DNA of 64,000 bases from Legionellaceae bacterium UBA6148 (GCA_002423125.1 DIUW01000050.1:1-64000), one strand, 5' to 3'; positions 27,137 through 36,599 are shown, counted from the first letter of the stretch. Notes: generated from the sequence alone by a model not told the origin. Numbers and translations: made by a program.

Positions 27137-27234
27137 ATCTGGCTATTACTCATCTTTTTCGAGAAAATGGACAAAAAAATCGAGTTGTCTAAAAACCAGT
27201 ATCTTCATCATATTTTAACGGTTAAGAAGAAATA

Positions 27235-28116
27235 ATGAAACGTAAAGGAATAATACTAGCAGGTGGTGCGGGGACGCGATTAAATCCTGCAACATTAGTT
27301 ATTTCAAAGCAATTACTTCCCGTGTTTGACAAACCCATGATTTATTACCCATTGAGTACTTTAATGCTAGCAGGCATTCGAGATATTCTTATTATTTCGA
27401 CTCCTCAAGATACACCACGTTTTCAGCAATTGTTGGGTACTGGTGAACAATGGGGCATTAATTTGGAATATGCCATACAACCCTCTCCTGGCGGATTAGC
27501 CCAGGCGCTTTTGATTGGCGAGTCATTTATTGGGGACGATTATACGGCGTTAATTTTAGGCGATAATATTTTTTACGGACATGATTTACACCATCTATTT
27601 CGTCACGCAATGCAACGACAAGAAGGTGCTTCAGTTTTTGTTTATCATGTACACGATCCTGAGCGCTATGGCGTTGCTGAGTTTGACACAACAGGGGCAG
27701 TCATTTCTCTTGAAGAAAAGCCAACTCAACCCAAATCGAATTATGCAGTAACAGGCTTGTATTTTTACGATCAGCAAGCGGTAAGATTAGCGAAGCAACT
27801 TAAACCCTCGGTACGCGGTGAACTTGAAATCACTGATCTAAATCGCCTGTATTTAGAGCAGGAGAGGCTACATGTGAACGTTATGGGGCGTGGACATACC
27901 TGGCTGGACACAGGGACTCATGAATCACTGCTTGAGGCAAGTTTATTTGTCAGTACAATACAAAAAAGACAGGGACTGAAAGTCGCCTGTCTTGAAGAAA
28001 TTGCATATCATCAAAAATGGATTGATGCTACTCAAGTTGAAAAATTAGCCGGATTATTGGCTAAAAACGATTATGGACAGTATTTATTTGATATTTTGAA
28101 CGAAAAGGTATTTTGA
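27235..28116 (+). CDS. rfbA: Glucose-1-phosphate thymidylyltransferase
   Basis: RfbA (RmlA) makes dTDP-glucose from dTTP and glucose-1-phosphate, step one of the rhamnose pathway and its feedback-control point. The 293-residue protein has KGIILAGGAGTRLNPAT, the KQLLPVFDKPMIYYPLS segment, LILGDNIFYG and the ending of the RmlA long form. Its TGA overlaps the start of rfbC. Gene order rfbBDAC is the common one. Confidence 0.97.
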   Translation: MKRKGIILAGGAGTRLNPATLVISKQLLPVFDKPMIYYPLSTLMLAGIRDILIISTPQDTPRFQQLLGTGEQWGINLEYAIQPSPGGLAQALLIGESFIGDDYTALILGDNIFYGHDLHHLFRHAMQRQEGASVFVYHVHDPERYGVAEFDTTGAVISLEEKPTQPKSNYAVTGLYFYDQQAVRLAKQLKPSVRGELEITDLNRLYLEQERLHVNVMGRGHTWLDTGTHESLLEASLFVSTIQKRQGLKVACLEEIAYHQKWIDATQVEKLAGLLAKNDYGQYLFDILNEKVF

Positions 28117-28661
28117 TGAAAGGGATGCGATTGGCCATTCAAGATGTCGTTTTGTTAGAGCCTAATATTTTTGGTGATGATCGAGGTTTTTTTTATGAGA
28201 GTTTTAATCAGCGTCAGTTTGATGAAATAGTAGGGCAGTCCATTCATTTTGTTCAAGATAATCACTCCCGATCCATTAAAAACGTCGTTCGTGGTTTACA
28301 TTATCAATTGCAACAATCACAAGGAAAACTGATTCGTGTGATTTCAGGCGCGGTATTTGATGTTGCGGTTGATATTCGCAGATCGTCTCCCACGTTTGGT
28401 CAATGGGTTGGTGAGATTCTCTCTGCTGAAAATAAAAAACAACTTTGGATTCCAGAAGGTTTTGCGCATGGTTTTTCTGTGATCTCTGATACCGCGGAAA
28501 TATTGTATAAAACAACCCATTTTTGGGCGCCTGAATATGAGCATTGCATTGCATGGAATGACGCAATGCTTGCAATTCCATGGCCTATTGATGGCGAAGC
28601 AAAGCTTTCAGTAAAAGACAAACAGGGCCTTGCGTTGAGCGATGCGCGAGTGTTTGAATGA
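28116..28661 (+). CDS. rfbC: dTDP-4-dehydrorhamnose 3,5-epimerase
   Basis: RfbC (RmlC) epimerises C3 and C5 of the 4-keto sugar before RfbD reduction. The 181-residue cupin has GDDRGFFYESFNQRQF, the catalytic His segment NVVRGLHYQ, and FAHGFSVIS. ATG 28116 overlaps the rfbA stop (TGATG), and I prefer it over TTG 28113. It completes the four-gene rhamnose set, so this strain can make dTDP-L-rhamnose from this locus alone. Confidence 0.95.
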   Translation: MKGMRLAIQDVVLLEPNIFGDDRGFFYESFNQRQFDEIVGQSIHFVQDNHSRSIKNVVRGLHYQLQQSQGKLIRVISGAVFDVAVDIRRSSPTFGQWVGEILSAENKKQLWIPEGFAHGFSVISDTAEILYKTTHFWAPEYEHCIAWNDAMLAIPWPIDGEAKLSVKDKQGLALSDARVFE

Positions 28662-28729
28662 TGTTGTGGGGTACCGAGGTACCTGAGGTGCTTTCTGATA
28701 ATGAGTTTTCCTTAAAAAAGGATCTTTAA

Positions 28730-29767
28730 ATGACTACAGCCATATTGATGTTATTTTTTTCATCATTTTTATTGACGGCTTTTTATCGTCATTATGCATT
28801 GGTTCGCAATGTGATTGATGTGCCTAATGATCGCAGCTCTCATATTGTTCCAACTCCACGAGGGGGAGGGGTGTCATTTGTTGTGGTTTTTCTAATCTAT
28901 CTCTTGTTTCTATGGCATAAGGGGATCCTTGTAGGATGGGACGCACTCGGTTTTTTTGCGCCAGGCTTATGTGTAGCGGTTTCTGGTGTTATCGATGATC
29001 ATCGTTCCATTCCAGCGATATGGAGATTACTGGGGCATTTTATAGCGGGTAGTTTCGCTATATTTTTTTTAGGTGGTTTGGCATCTATAGCGATATTATT
29101 CGCTGGCAGCTCACTAATTGTAAGTGTTTTCATGACGCTATTTACTTTATTCTATCTGGTTTGGCTTTTAAATTTATATAATTTTATGGATGGGATTGAT
29201 GGCCTGGCGGCACTTGAAGGGATCTTTGTTTGCGTTGGGGGAGGGCTGATTTATTGGTTGCAGGGGTATACCTCCATGGTCTTTTTACCTTTGGCCATGG
29301 CGGCATCTGTTGCCGGGTTTTTATGTTGGAATTTTCCGGCCGCCCGTATTTTTATGGGGGATGCAGGGAGCGGATTTTTAGGATTGATGATTGGGTTATT
29401 TTCGATTCAGGCTTCGCACGTAGATAGCGTTCTTTTTTGGAGTTGGCTCATTTTGTCGGGAGTTTTTATTGTGGACGCCACAATGACGCTGGTTTTGCGC
29501 GCGCTAAAGGGGCATCAGATTTATATACCGCATCGCCACCATGCCTATCAGCGTGCGGCAGATTTGATGAAAAGTCATGTTAAAGTGACAACTGGGGCTA
29601 TGGTGATTAATATGGTATGGCTTTTTCCTTTAGCGATCCTCGTCGGTGCGCGGTGTTTAGATGGTATCACCGGACTGTTCATGGCGTATATTCCCTTAGT
29701 TACTCTTGTTATTTTATTTCAAGTGTTGGGTAATAAAAATCCTGTTATATCCGGTCTTGAAAAATGA
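28730..29767 (+). CDS. Polyprenyl-phosphate sugar-1-phosphate transferase (WecA/WbpL-like)
   Basis: A 345-residue integral membrane enzyme of glycosyltransferase family 4 (MraY/WecA/WbpL). It would start glycan synthesis by moving an N-acetylated amino-sugar phosphate from UDP onto undecaprenyl phosphate. About ten membrane helices are visible. Signature motifs are DVPNDRSSH, the acidic NFMDGIDGLA (about residue 150), FMGDAGSGFLG, and the late PHRHHAYQR loop, which sets substrate choice. The short gap after rfbC contains a small GGTACC dyad. The locus stops here: no rhamnosyl- or other glycosyltransferase, flippase or ligase follows, so the rest of glycan assembly must be elsewhere. Confidence 0.88.
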   Translation: MTTAILMLFFSSFLLTAFYRHYALVRNVIDVPNDRSSHIVPTPRGGGVSFVVVFLIYLLFLWHKGILVGWDALGFFAPGLCVAVSGVIDDHRSIPAIWRLLGHFIAGSFAIFFLGGLASIAILFAGSSLIVSVFMTLFTLFYLVWLLNLYNFMDGIDGLAALEGIFVCVGGGLIYWLQGYTSMVFLPLAMAASVAGFLCWNFPAARIFMGDAGSGFLGLMIGLFSIQASHVDSVLFWSWLILSGVFIVDATMTLVLRALKGHQIYIPHRHHAYQRAADLMKSHVKVTTGAMVINMVWLFPLAILVGARCLDGITGLFMAYIPLVTLVILFQVLGNKNPVISGLEK

Positions 29768-29793
29768 AGAGATCTCGGAGTCATGATATTCGG

Positions 29794-31293
29794 TTAAAAG
29801 TACAAAGATCCATGTTCAACGACCGATGCAGGGATCTGTATTTTTCGTTTTGAACTTTCTACGCCAGGTTGGTCAAATGGATTAATGTCCCAGATAACAC
29901 TTTGAGCATAAATTTTATGTTCGTATAGAGCGATTAATGCGCCAATAGTGAACGGTGAGCAATTATTTAAGGTCGTATGGTTGAGGGGGATGTTGCCTGG
30001 AATATAACCATCTGGGTTGTGTTCTTCAATGACTCCATTGGTTAATACATTTTTTTTGGTCGTACACATCGCGTGGATGAGCTCATTTTCATTTGTTTGT
30101 AAGGTGATGAAATCTAATGTGACTTTGTGGGTCCCTTGGCACAAAAGCTGATAGTAGCTGTGTTGGGCTCGATTTCCAAGCCCTCCCCAAACAATGGGGC
30201 CTGTATTATAGTTTACAGAACGTCCTTGTTTATCAATGGATTTCCCATTGCTTTCCATATCAAGTTGCTGAATATAAGGAACAAAATATTCAAGGTCAGT
30301 TGAATAGGTTAGGATAAGCAAGCTATGAATTGATAAGAAATTATTATTCCAAATTCCTATGAGTGCTAATAACACGGGAAGATTGTGAGTAAACTCGGCA
30401 TTATGAAAATGCTTATCCATACTGTTTGCGCCGATGAGTAATTGAGAAAATTGCTCGAAACCAACGGCGATAGCGGTGATTAAATTAATGGCGGAGCAGG
30501 CTGAGTAGCGCCCCCCAACCCAATCCCATAAGGGTAATATATGGCGAATACCATAATGCTGTGCTTTTTCTTTATGGGCTGTAATCGCGATAAAATGGTT
30601 TTGAATGGGATGTTTATGACCAATCCAATCCATTGCCTTTTGAGTGTTATATAACGTTTCAGTGGTCGTAAATGATTTTGAAGATACGATAAAAAGAGTC
30701 GTTTCTGGCTGAAGTGTATCGACCGCATTTGAGAAGGCGTCCGGGTCAACATCCGAAATAAAATGGTAACGTAAATTTTTGGTAGTAAATTTGGTCAATG
30801 CATTGATGCAAAATCGAGGACTTAAATCTGATCCGCCTATTCCAATGTTGACAATGTCGGTGATCGGTTTTCCTGAAAAACCAAGCCAAAGGCCTGCACG
30901 GATTTGCTTAGAGATTGATCGTACGCGATCGAGCGTATGCAAGATATCGGGCATAATATCCTGACCGTCAACGATAATGGGTTGATTATCTTGGTTGCGT
31001 AATGCGGTATGGAGTGCAGGCCTTTTTTCACTGGTGTTCACGCATTTTCCATGCATTAAATTGTGAATTTTTTCTCGTAAATTGCATTCATTGGCCAAAT
31101 CGAATAGTAAGTTGAGCGTTGTATGGTTGATTTGCTGATTTGAAAAATCGATAGCAATATTATTTGTAGCAAAAGTGAATTGTTGTTGTCGCGACGCCGA
31201 GGCTTCATGTAAATCATTCAGCGTTTGAAATTGCATGCTTTGGGCGTGTTCTTTTAAGGCTGTCCAGGAATTTAGTTCAGTGATCCGTTTCAT
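29794..31293 (-). CDS. pgi: Glucose-6-phosphate isomerase
   Basis: Pgi interconverts glucose-6-phosphate and fructose-6-phosphate, linking gluconeogenesis or glycolysis to sugar-nucleotide supply. About 499 residues from ATG 31293 (MKRITELN); the longer frame to 31320 adds nine poorly conserved residues. Motifs: GIGGSDLSPR, FIVSSKSFTTTETL, the signature WVGGRYSACSAINL, and the catalytic lysine region WDINPFDQPGVESSK. Slightly shorter than E. coli (549), as in many relatives. It lies downstream of fabI on the same strand. Confidence 0.96.
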   Translation of the reverse strand: MKRITELNSWTALKEHAQSMQFQTLNDLHEASASRQQQFTFATNNIAIDFSNQQINHTTLNLLFDLANECNLREKIHNLMHGKCVNTSEKRPALHTALRNQDNQPIIVDGQDIMPDILHTLDRVRSISKQIRAGLWLGFSGKPITDIVNIGIGGSDLSPRFCINALTKFTTKNLRYHFISDVDPDAFSNAVDTLQPETTLFIVSSKSFTTTETLYNTQKAMDWIGHKHPIQNHFIAITAHKEKAQHYGIRHILPLWDWVGGRYSACSAINLITAIAVGFEQFSQLLIGANSMDKHFHNAEFTHNLPVLLALIGIWNNNFLSIHSLLILTYSTDLEYFVPYIQQLDMESNGKSIDKQGRSVNYNTGPIVWGGLGNRAQHSYYQLLCQGTHKVTLDFITLQTNENELIHAMCTTKKNVLTNGVIEEHNPDGYIPGNIPLNHTTLNNCSPFTIGALIALYEHKIYAQSVIWDINPFDQPGVESSKRKIQIPASVVEHGSLYF

Positions 31294-31322
31294 GTGATAT
31301 CCTCTTGATATCATATCCAATT

Positions 31323-32111
31323 CTATTCAACTACCCCTGCTGCAGAAACAGCGTGGTAACCTGCATCAACGTGTACTACTTCACCGGTTATTCCAGATGC
31401 TAAATCAGAGCATAAAAATGCCGCTGTATTGCCGACTTCCTCTGCAGTGATGTTGCGTTGAAGTGGCGCTATGTTTGCGTAGGCATCTTGGATTTTTCTG
31501 AAATCTTTGATCCCGGCCGCGGCAAGCGTTTTGAGAGGGCCCGCAGAGATTGCATTGATTCTTAATCCTCTAGGACCTAGGCTTGCTGCAAGATAACGAA
31601 CAGCGGCTTCGAGACTTGCTTTTGCTATGCCCATTACGTTGTAATTTGGAACTGCTTTTTCAGCACCATAGTAGCTTAGAGTGAGAATGGATCCTTGAGT
31701 GTCTTTCATCATCGGAAGCGCTGCCTGACTGAGACCGACAAGACTGTATGCGCTGATATCGTGAGCGATGCGGAAGCCCTCACGACTGGCGTTTTCGATG
31801 TAGTCCCCGCCAATCTGATCCGCCGGAGCATATGCAACCGAGTGAATGAGAATGTCGAGTTGTGTCCAGTGAGTGTTCAAATAATCAAAAAGTGATTTGA
31901 TTTCAGTGTCGCTACTGACGTCACATGGAAACGTGATGGTCGAGTTAAAATCGGCCGCCATTTTCTCAACTCGTTCTTTAAGCCGGTCATTCTGATAGGT
32001 AAAAGCAAGCTCGGCACCTTGATCATGAAATGCTTTGGCAATCGCGTAAGCAATGGACCGATTGCTGGCTAGTCCGACAATTAATGCCTTTTTACCATTT
32101 AAAAATCCCAT
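31323..32111 (-). CDS. fabI: Enoyl-[acyl-carrier-protein] reductase (NADH)
   Basis: FabI performs the final reduction in each fatty acid elongation round. The 262-residue short-chain dehydrogenase starts MGFLNGKKALIVGLASNRSI; the catalytic Tyr and Lys are in the FabI-type YNVMGIAK spacing (Y-x6-K), with the preceding SYYGAEKAVPN. The cofactor and substrate region SAGPLKTLAAAGI is intact. Length is standard. It is spaced 14 bases from udk and 29 from pgi, so udk-fabI-pgi may be an operon. Confidence 0.97.
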   Translation of the reverse strand: MGFLNGKKALIVGLASNRSIAYAIAKAFHDQGAELAFTYQNDRLKERVEKMAADFNSTITFPCDVSSDTEIKSLFDYLNTHWTQLDILIHSVAYAPADQIGGDYIENASREGFRIAHDISAYSLVGLSQAALPMMKDTQGSILTLSYYGAEKAVPNYNVMGIAKASLEAAVRYLAASLGPRGLRINAISAGPLKTLAAAGIKDFRKIQDAYANIAPLQRNITAEEVGNTAAFLCSDLASGITGEVVHVDAGYHAVSAAGVVE

Positions 32112-32125
32112 TACGGTCTCCTGAA

Positions 32126-32761
32126 TTATGTTGACTGATTATTGGCTAAGAGCTCGCGCATTTTTGCTTTGATCATGTCGATAGCAATCCGATTTTCACC
32201 ACCCCGGGGAACAATGAGATCGGCATATCGGCTCGAAGGTTCGATAAATTGTAAATACATGGGGCGTACGGTGGTTTCATATTGGTGCAATACGGATTCG
32301 AAAGCTCTGTGTCGTTCAACCACATCGCGTTTGAGACGACGGCTAAGACAGACGTCAAGCGGTGCAGACATGAATATTCGGATGTCCATGAGCTCGCGTA
32401 ATATCTTGTCACTAAATAATAAAATGCCTTCAATGACGATGATTTTATGTTGGCCTATGGATCGTGTTTCTGGAAGCCGCAGATGTTTAGAGTGTGAATA
32501 AATGGGGATGTCGACTGATTCCCATTGTTGTAATTGACTGAGATGTCGACACAGTAGGGCATGGTCGAAGGAGTCTGGGTGGTCGTAATTTATGTTTTCA
32601 CGTTCAGCAAAAGGAAGATGTCCGTTATCTTTATAATACGAATCCTCCGATATAACGACAACTTGATCAGTACCGAGTTCGTTGACAATTGTATTTGCAA
32701 GTAAACTTTTTCCGGAGGCGGATGGACCGGCTATTCCAATAATAATTGCTTTCTTAGTCAT
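32126..32761 (-). CDS. udk: Uridine kinase
   Basis: Udk phosphorylates uridine and cytidine for pyrimidine salvage. About 211 residues; the P-loop is GIAGPSASGKSLLA, followed by SEDSYYKD, NYDHPDSFDHALL and the typical VIEGILLFSD. ATG 32761 gives a normal N-terminus; the frame also opens at 32770 with MAL. Length matches E. coli Udk (213). It is the first gene of the likely udk-fabI-pgi group. Confidence 0.95.
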   Translation of the reverse strand: MTKKAIIIGIAGPSASGKSLLANTIVNELGTDQVVVISEDSYYKDNGHLPFAERENINYDHPDSFDHALLCRHLSQLQQWESVDIPIYSHSKHLRLPETRSIGQHKIIVIEGILLFSDKILRELMDIRIFMSAPLDVCLSRRLKRDVVERHRAFESVLHQYETTVRPMYLQFIEPSSRYADLIVPRGGENRIAIDMIKAKMRELLANNQST

Positions 32762-32830
32762 GAGCGCCATGAGTAATAAAATTTGTCAGATGTTAATGTA
32801 TTTTTTAGATAAACACAACATCCAGTCCCT

Positions 32831-33379
32831 TCATTTCTGATGGGGATGTCCCCGTTTAAGTAGTACGTACAACGCCCCCGTTCCACCATCTCGAGGTAGC
32901 GCACTTTGAAAGGCAAGCACTTCAGGAAGTTGTTTTAGCCAGTGATTCGTGTGATTTTTTAAAATGGGCGCTTCTCCAGTAGCACCGCCTTTTCCATGGA
33001 TAATCAAAACGCATCGATTATCTATGTGATATTGCTGTGTGATAAACTGACAAAGTTGATCTTGTGCTTGTGGAATGGTTTTTCCATGTAAATCGATGCG
33101 TGCTTGCCAGCGAATGTCGCCTTTTTTTAATTCGAGTAGGCGTTTTTTAGGAATTCCATATGCTGCATAAGTGAGTGTAGATTCTGATCCTACTTCTTCA
33201 GTGTAGTGATTTGATAAGTCATAATGTTTAACAATGGGTTCATGCTGTTTTTTCTGGATGGGTGATGGGGGTTTATCTGGGCGCGTGAGTTGATGTTGTG
33301 TTCTGTTTTTTAAAGGTGTAACCGATCGCATAGCGTCGAGAAAGAGTTTTTTGTCATCCTCTGAGGTGTCATATGACAT
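32831..33379 (-). CDS. Smr domain protein (SmrA-like)
   Basis: A 182-residue protein with a charged, Pro/Gln-rich N-terminal half and a C-terminal Smr (small MutS-related) domain: RIDLHGKTIPQAQDQL and CVLIIHGKGG are the two motifs typical of this putative nuclease domain, ending RDGGTGALYVLLKR. In E. coli, SmrA and SmrB are stand-alone Smr proteins; SmrB cleaves mRNA at collided ribosomes, but the SmrB/SmrA choice here is not clear. I use ATG 33379 (MSYDTSEDD). The gene is divergent from prmB, and the intergenic region holds a dispersed repeat. Confidence 0.85.
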   Translation of the reverse strand: MSYDTSEDDKKLFLDAMRSVTPLKNRTQHQLTRPDKPPSPIQKKQHEPIVKHYDLSNHYTEEVGSESTLTYAAYGIPKKRLLELKKGDIRWQARIDLHGKTIPQAQDQLCQFITQQYHIDNRCVLIIHGKGGATGEAPILKNHTNHWLKQLPEVLAFQSALPRDGGTGALYVLLKRGHPHQK

Positions 33380-33427
33380 TCTTTTAACTCCTTTTGCGGC
33401 GCGGGGCAACTGTATTTAAATTTGATT

Positions 33428-33472
33428 CCCAAAACATAGCATTTTTGAATCAGTTCGGGTATATACTCTTCG
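33428..33472 (+). repeat. Dispersed ~45-bp repeat, copy A
   Basis: The stretch CCCAAAACATAGCATTTTTG (33428-33447) continuing to TTCGGGTATATACTCTTCG matches about 40 of 45 positions, with two single-base gaps, to 59968-60011. Copy A lies between the divergent smr and prmB genes. It contains a small dyad (TGATTC/GAATCA). Confidence 0.65.
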
Positions 33473-33491
33473 CTCATCAGTGGAGAGTATA
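33453..33491. promoter_or_regulatory. Inverted repeat upstream of prmB
   Basis: TATACTCT (33462-33469) and AGAGTATA (33484-33491) form an eight-base dyad with a 14-base spacer just before prmB (ATG 33509). The right arm also contains a TATAC -10-like element. This could be an operator or a promoter with chance symmetry. Confidence 0.35.
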
Positions 33492-33508
33492 CAATTTTAG
33501 GAGTAGTT

Positions 33509-34423
33509 ATGTTAGAAGGGTATGTAAAGAGTACGCAAGATTTTGTTTCAATTGTTGATTTTCTAAGATTTGGTTTGACCTGCGCAAATTCATCAACCTT
33601 GTATTTTGGTCATGGCACGGATAATGCTCAAGATGATATCTACGCGCTGATATTAGGATCGCTTTCTTTACCGATGGATTCCGATCCAATGTTGCTCAAT
33701 GCACGGTTGACCACTCAAGAGAAAGAAATGCTTGCGAATCAGTTAGAGAGGCGGATAGTTGGACGAGTCCCTGTGCCTTATCTGACAAACAAAGCCTATT
33801 TTTGTGGGTTGCCTTTCTTTGTAGATGAGCGAGTATTGATCCCTCGCTCTCCTATTGGCGAACTGATAGAGCAACAATTTTCATCTTGGATTCAGCCTGA
33901 ACAAGTGTCTCGTGTTCTTGATTTATGCACGGGAAGTGGCTGCATTGCCATAGCATGCTGTTATGCGTTTCCTGAAGCGCAAGTTGATGCGGTTGATATT
34001 TCCAAATCAGCACTTGAGGTTGCTGCAATGAATCGTGATCGTCATGTTTTAAATGATCAACTGACGTTGATTGAATCCGATGTGTTTAAAACAGTGCCTG
34101 TTACGCAATATGACATTATTATCAGTAATCCACCCTATGTTGGTCTTGATGAAATGCAAACGCTACCCGATGAATATCGACACGAGCCGGTGCTGGCACT
34201 CGAGGCATTAAATAATGGTTTAGCGGTGGTTGATACTATTTTACATCGAGCGCATGATTACTTGAGTGAAGATGGCATTTTAGTCGTTGAGGTAGGCAAT
34301 AGCGAAGAAGCGCTTGTGGAAGCATATCCCGATTTGGCGTTCACCTGGCTTGATTTTGAACGTGGTGGGCAAGGAGTGTTTTTATTAACACGTGAGCAGT
34401 TGCTTGATTACTTTGGAAAATAA
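33509..34423 (+). CDS. prmB: Ribosomal protein L3 glutamine methyltransferase
   Basis: PrmB methylates a glutamine of ribosomal protein L3 using S-adenosylmethionine. The 304-residue protein has an N-terminal helical domain, the SAM motif LDLCTGSGCIAIACC, and the catalytic NPPY motif in IISNPPYVGLDEM, with the following LPDEYRHEPVLALEA that distinguishes PrmB from PrmC. AGGAG lies 8 bases upstream of ATG 33509. Its stop abuts the ATG of aroC (34424), giving strong coupling; prmB-aroC adjacency is common in gammaproteobacteria. Confidence 0.95.
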   Translation: MLEGYVKSTQDFVSIVDFLRFGLTCANSSTLYFGHGTDNAQDDIYALILGSLSLPMDSDPMLLNARLTTQEKEMLANQLERRIVGRVPVPYLTNKAYFCGLPFFVDERVLIPRSPIGELIEQQFSSWIQPEQVSRVLDLCTGSGCIAIACCYAFPEAQVDAVDISKSALEVAAMNRDRHVLNDQLTLIESDVFKTVPVTQYDIIISNPPYVGLDEMQTLPDEYRHEPVLALEALNNGLAVVDTILHRAHDYLSEDGILVVEVGNSEEALVEAYPDLAFTWLDFERGGQGVFLLTREQLLDYFGK

Positions 34424-35485
34424 ATGGCAGGGAACTCATTCGGAAAATTATTTACCGTAACGACATTTGGTGAAAGTCATGGTCCAGCGTTAGGCTGCAT
34501 TGTGGACGGCTGCCCTGCGGGGATGGCTCTAGAGGCAGCAGATATCCAGCCTTTTTTGGATAAACGTAAACCAGGGCAATCAAAATACACGACTCAACGG
34601 CGTGAAGCGGATGAAGTACATATTATGTCCGGCGTTTTTGAGGGCAAAACAACGGGTGCTCCCATTGGATTATTGATTCATAATCAGGACTCTCGAAGCA
34701 GTGATTATGAAGCGATTAAAGATTTATTTCGACCGGGACATGCTGATTTTACTTACCACCATAAATATGGTCATCGTGATTATCGCGGAGGAGGGCGCTC
34801 ATCTGCGCGTGAGACCGCAATGCGTGTTGCCGCAGGGGCCATTGCAAGGATTTATTTAAAAAAACATTTAAATTTGGATATTGTTGGCTATTTGCGACAA
34901 ATGGGATCAATCGAGTTGGCGTTTGAGGATGAGGCTGAAATTGGCAATAACCCATTTTTTTGTCCTAATCAACATCAGGTCACTCTATTAGCTGAATCCA
35001 TTGATGCGCTGCGAAAACAAGGTGATTCAGTGGGTGCTCGTGTTGATGTGATTGCACGAGGCGTTCCGATTGGTTTGGGTGAGCCTGTATTTGATAAATT
35101 AGATGCAATGCTTGCTCATGCGATGATGTCGATTAATGCGGTGAAAGGAGTGGAAATCGGTGCGGGTTTTGCTGCAGTCAGTCAGCTGGGGAGCGTGCAT
35201 CGCGATGAGTTATCAGCAAAAGGGTTTCTTAGTAATCATTCAGGAGGAGTGCTTGGTGGCATCAGTACTGGCCAAGTTGTGCACGTCAGCATGGCGCTGA
35301 AACCAACGTCGAGCATTATTAAACCTGGTAACACCATTGATATTCATGGCAATGAAGTGGACGTTGTGACGAAAGGTCGGCATGACCCGTGTGTTGGAAT
35401 TCGTGCAGTCCCTATTGCTGAGGCGATGATGGCGTTGGTGTTGATGGATTGTTTTTTGCAGCAAAAGGCGTGTCCACGGGAATGA
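34424..35485 (+). CDS. aroC: Chorismate synthase
   Basis: AroC converts 5-enolpyruvylshikimate-3-phosphate to chorismate, using reduced FMN. The 353-residue protein has GNSFGKLFTVTTFGESHGPALG, the DKRKPGQSKYTTQR segment, the RPGHADFTYHHKYGHRDYRGGGRSSARET signature (quoted in parts), and the C-terminal GRHDPCVGIRAVPIAEAM. Length fits the family (E. coli 361). Starts directly at the end of prmB. Confidence 0.97.
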   Translation: MAGNSFGKLFTVTTFGESHGPALGCIVDGCPAGMALEAADIQPFLDKRKPGQSKYTTQRREADEVHIMSGVFEGKTTGAPIGLLIHNQDSRSSDYEAIKDLFRPGHADFTYHHKYGHRDYRGGGRSSARETAMRVAAGAIARIYLKKHLNLDIVGYLRQMGSIELAFEDEAEIGNNPFFCPNQHQVTLLAESIDALRKQGDSVGARVDVIARGVPIGLGEPVFDKLDAMLAHAMMSINAVKGVEIGAGFAAVSQLGSVHRDELSAKGFLSNHSGGVLGGISTGQVVHVSMALKPTSSIIKPGNTIDIHGNEVDVVTKGRHDPCVGIRAVPIAEAMMALVLMDCFLQQKACPRE

Positions 35486-35505
35486 TTTTCAAATGAAATA
35501 TTGCG

Positions 35506-35549
35506 ACTGATTTATAGGCAATGACCTTTCAATCAGTGCAGTATATAAT
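35506..35549 (+). promoter_or_regulatory. Promoter and possible operator for asd
   Basis: A -35-like ATGACC (35521-35526) and a perfect TATAAT (35544-35549) are 17 bases apart, 24 bases before the asd ATG. The -35 is bracketed by the perfect seven-base inverted repeat ACTGATT (35506-35512) / AATCAGT (35531-35537), which could be a regulator site. Confidence 0.5.
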
Positions 35550-35572
35550 CAAATATCTTTTAAGGTGAAGTA

Positions 35573-36595
35573 ATGACAACTAAATTAAACATTGCTGTAG
35601 TCGGTGCAACAGGGGCGGTAGGTGAGGCAATCATTGCGATTTTAGAGGAGCGAAATTTTCCGGTTGGAGATCTCTATCCTTTGGCCAGTGAACGGTCTGC
35701 AGGACAAACCGTTTTTTTTCGAAATAGGCAGGTTGAGGTACAAGACGTAGCTCACTTTAATTTTGCAGATGCCGACATTGCCTTTTTTTCAGCGGGTTCG
35801 GCCGTATCCGAGAAATATGTGCCCAAGGCGGTAGCCGCAAAATGTTTGGTTATCGATAATACATCATTTTATCGATACGACGATGATATCCCGTTGGTTG
35901 TTCCTGAAGTTAACCCGCATCGTATTGCTGATTATAAAAATCGTGGCATTATTGCCAATCCTAATTGTTCAACTATTCAAATGGCAGTGGCACTGAAGCC
36001 GCTCTATGATGCTGTGGGAATTTCGCGTATTAATGTTGCGACGTATCAAGCTGTTTCAGGTACTGGGCGACAGGCAATCAGTGAATTGGTAGAGCAAGTT
36101 ACTGAATTACTCAATGGTCGTCCGGTCAAACCAAGTGTCTATCCTGAGCAAATTGCATTCAACGTTCTGCCTCATATTGATGAATTTCAAGACAATGGAT
36201 ATACCCGAGAAGAAATGAAAATGGTCTGGGAAATGCGTAAAATTTTTGAAGATTCAACGATTCAAGTGAACCCGACAGCCGTTCGAGTGCCAGTGATATA
36301 TGGTCATTCAGAAGCGATTCATGTGGAATTAAAATCACCTTTGACAGCAAAAGAAGCGCGAGCTTTGCTTTCTAAGGCGCCCGGGGTTTGTGTGGTTGAT
36401 AGTCCCCAAAAAGCTCAATATCCAACGCCAATATCGCATGGTGCTGGACATGATGAAGTGTTTGTTGGACGTATTCGACAAGATATTTCGCATCCCTGTG
36501 GACTCAATCTTTGGGTTGTTGCTGATAATATTCGAAAAGGGGCTGCCTCGAATGCAATTCAAATAGCAGAAATCTATCATAGAGACTATAATTAG
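35573..36595 (+). CDS. asd: Aspartate-semialdehyde dehydrogenase
   Basis: Asd reduces aspartyl phosphate to the semialdehyde, the branch point to lysine/diaminopimelate, threonine and methionine. The 340-residue protein has the NADP motif VVGATGAVGEAI, the catalytic cysteine in NPNCSTIQM (about residue 132), and the active-site region VPVIYGHSEAIHVE. It is of the shorter Asd type found in many bacteria rather than the 367-residue E. coli form. The DAP need for peptidoglycan connects it with dapD and dapE at 51.6-53.6 kb. Confidence 0.95.
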   Translation: MTTKLNIAVVGATGAVGEAIIAILEERNFPVGDLYPLASERSAGQTVFFRNRQVEVQDVAHFNFADADIAFFSAGSAVSEKYVPKAVAAKCLVIDNTSFYRYDDDIPLVVPEVNPHRIADYKNRGIIANPNCSTIQMAVALKPLYDAVGISRINVATYQAVSGTGRQAISELVEQVTELLNGRPVKPSVYPEQIAFNVLPHIDEFQDNGYTREEMKMVWEMRKIFEDSTIQVNPTAVRVPVIYGHSEAIHVELKSPLTAKEARALLSKAPGVCVVDSPQKAQYPTPISHGAGHDEVFVGRIRQDISHPCGLNLWVVADNIRKGAASNAIQIAEIYHRDYN

Positions 36596-36599
36596 TACT

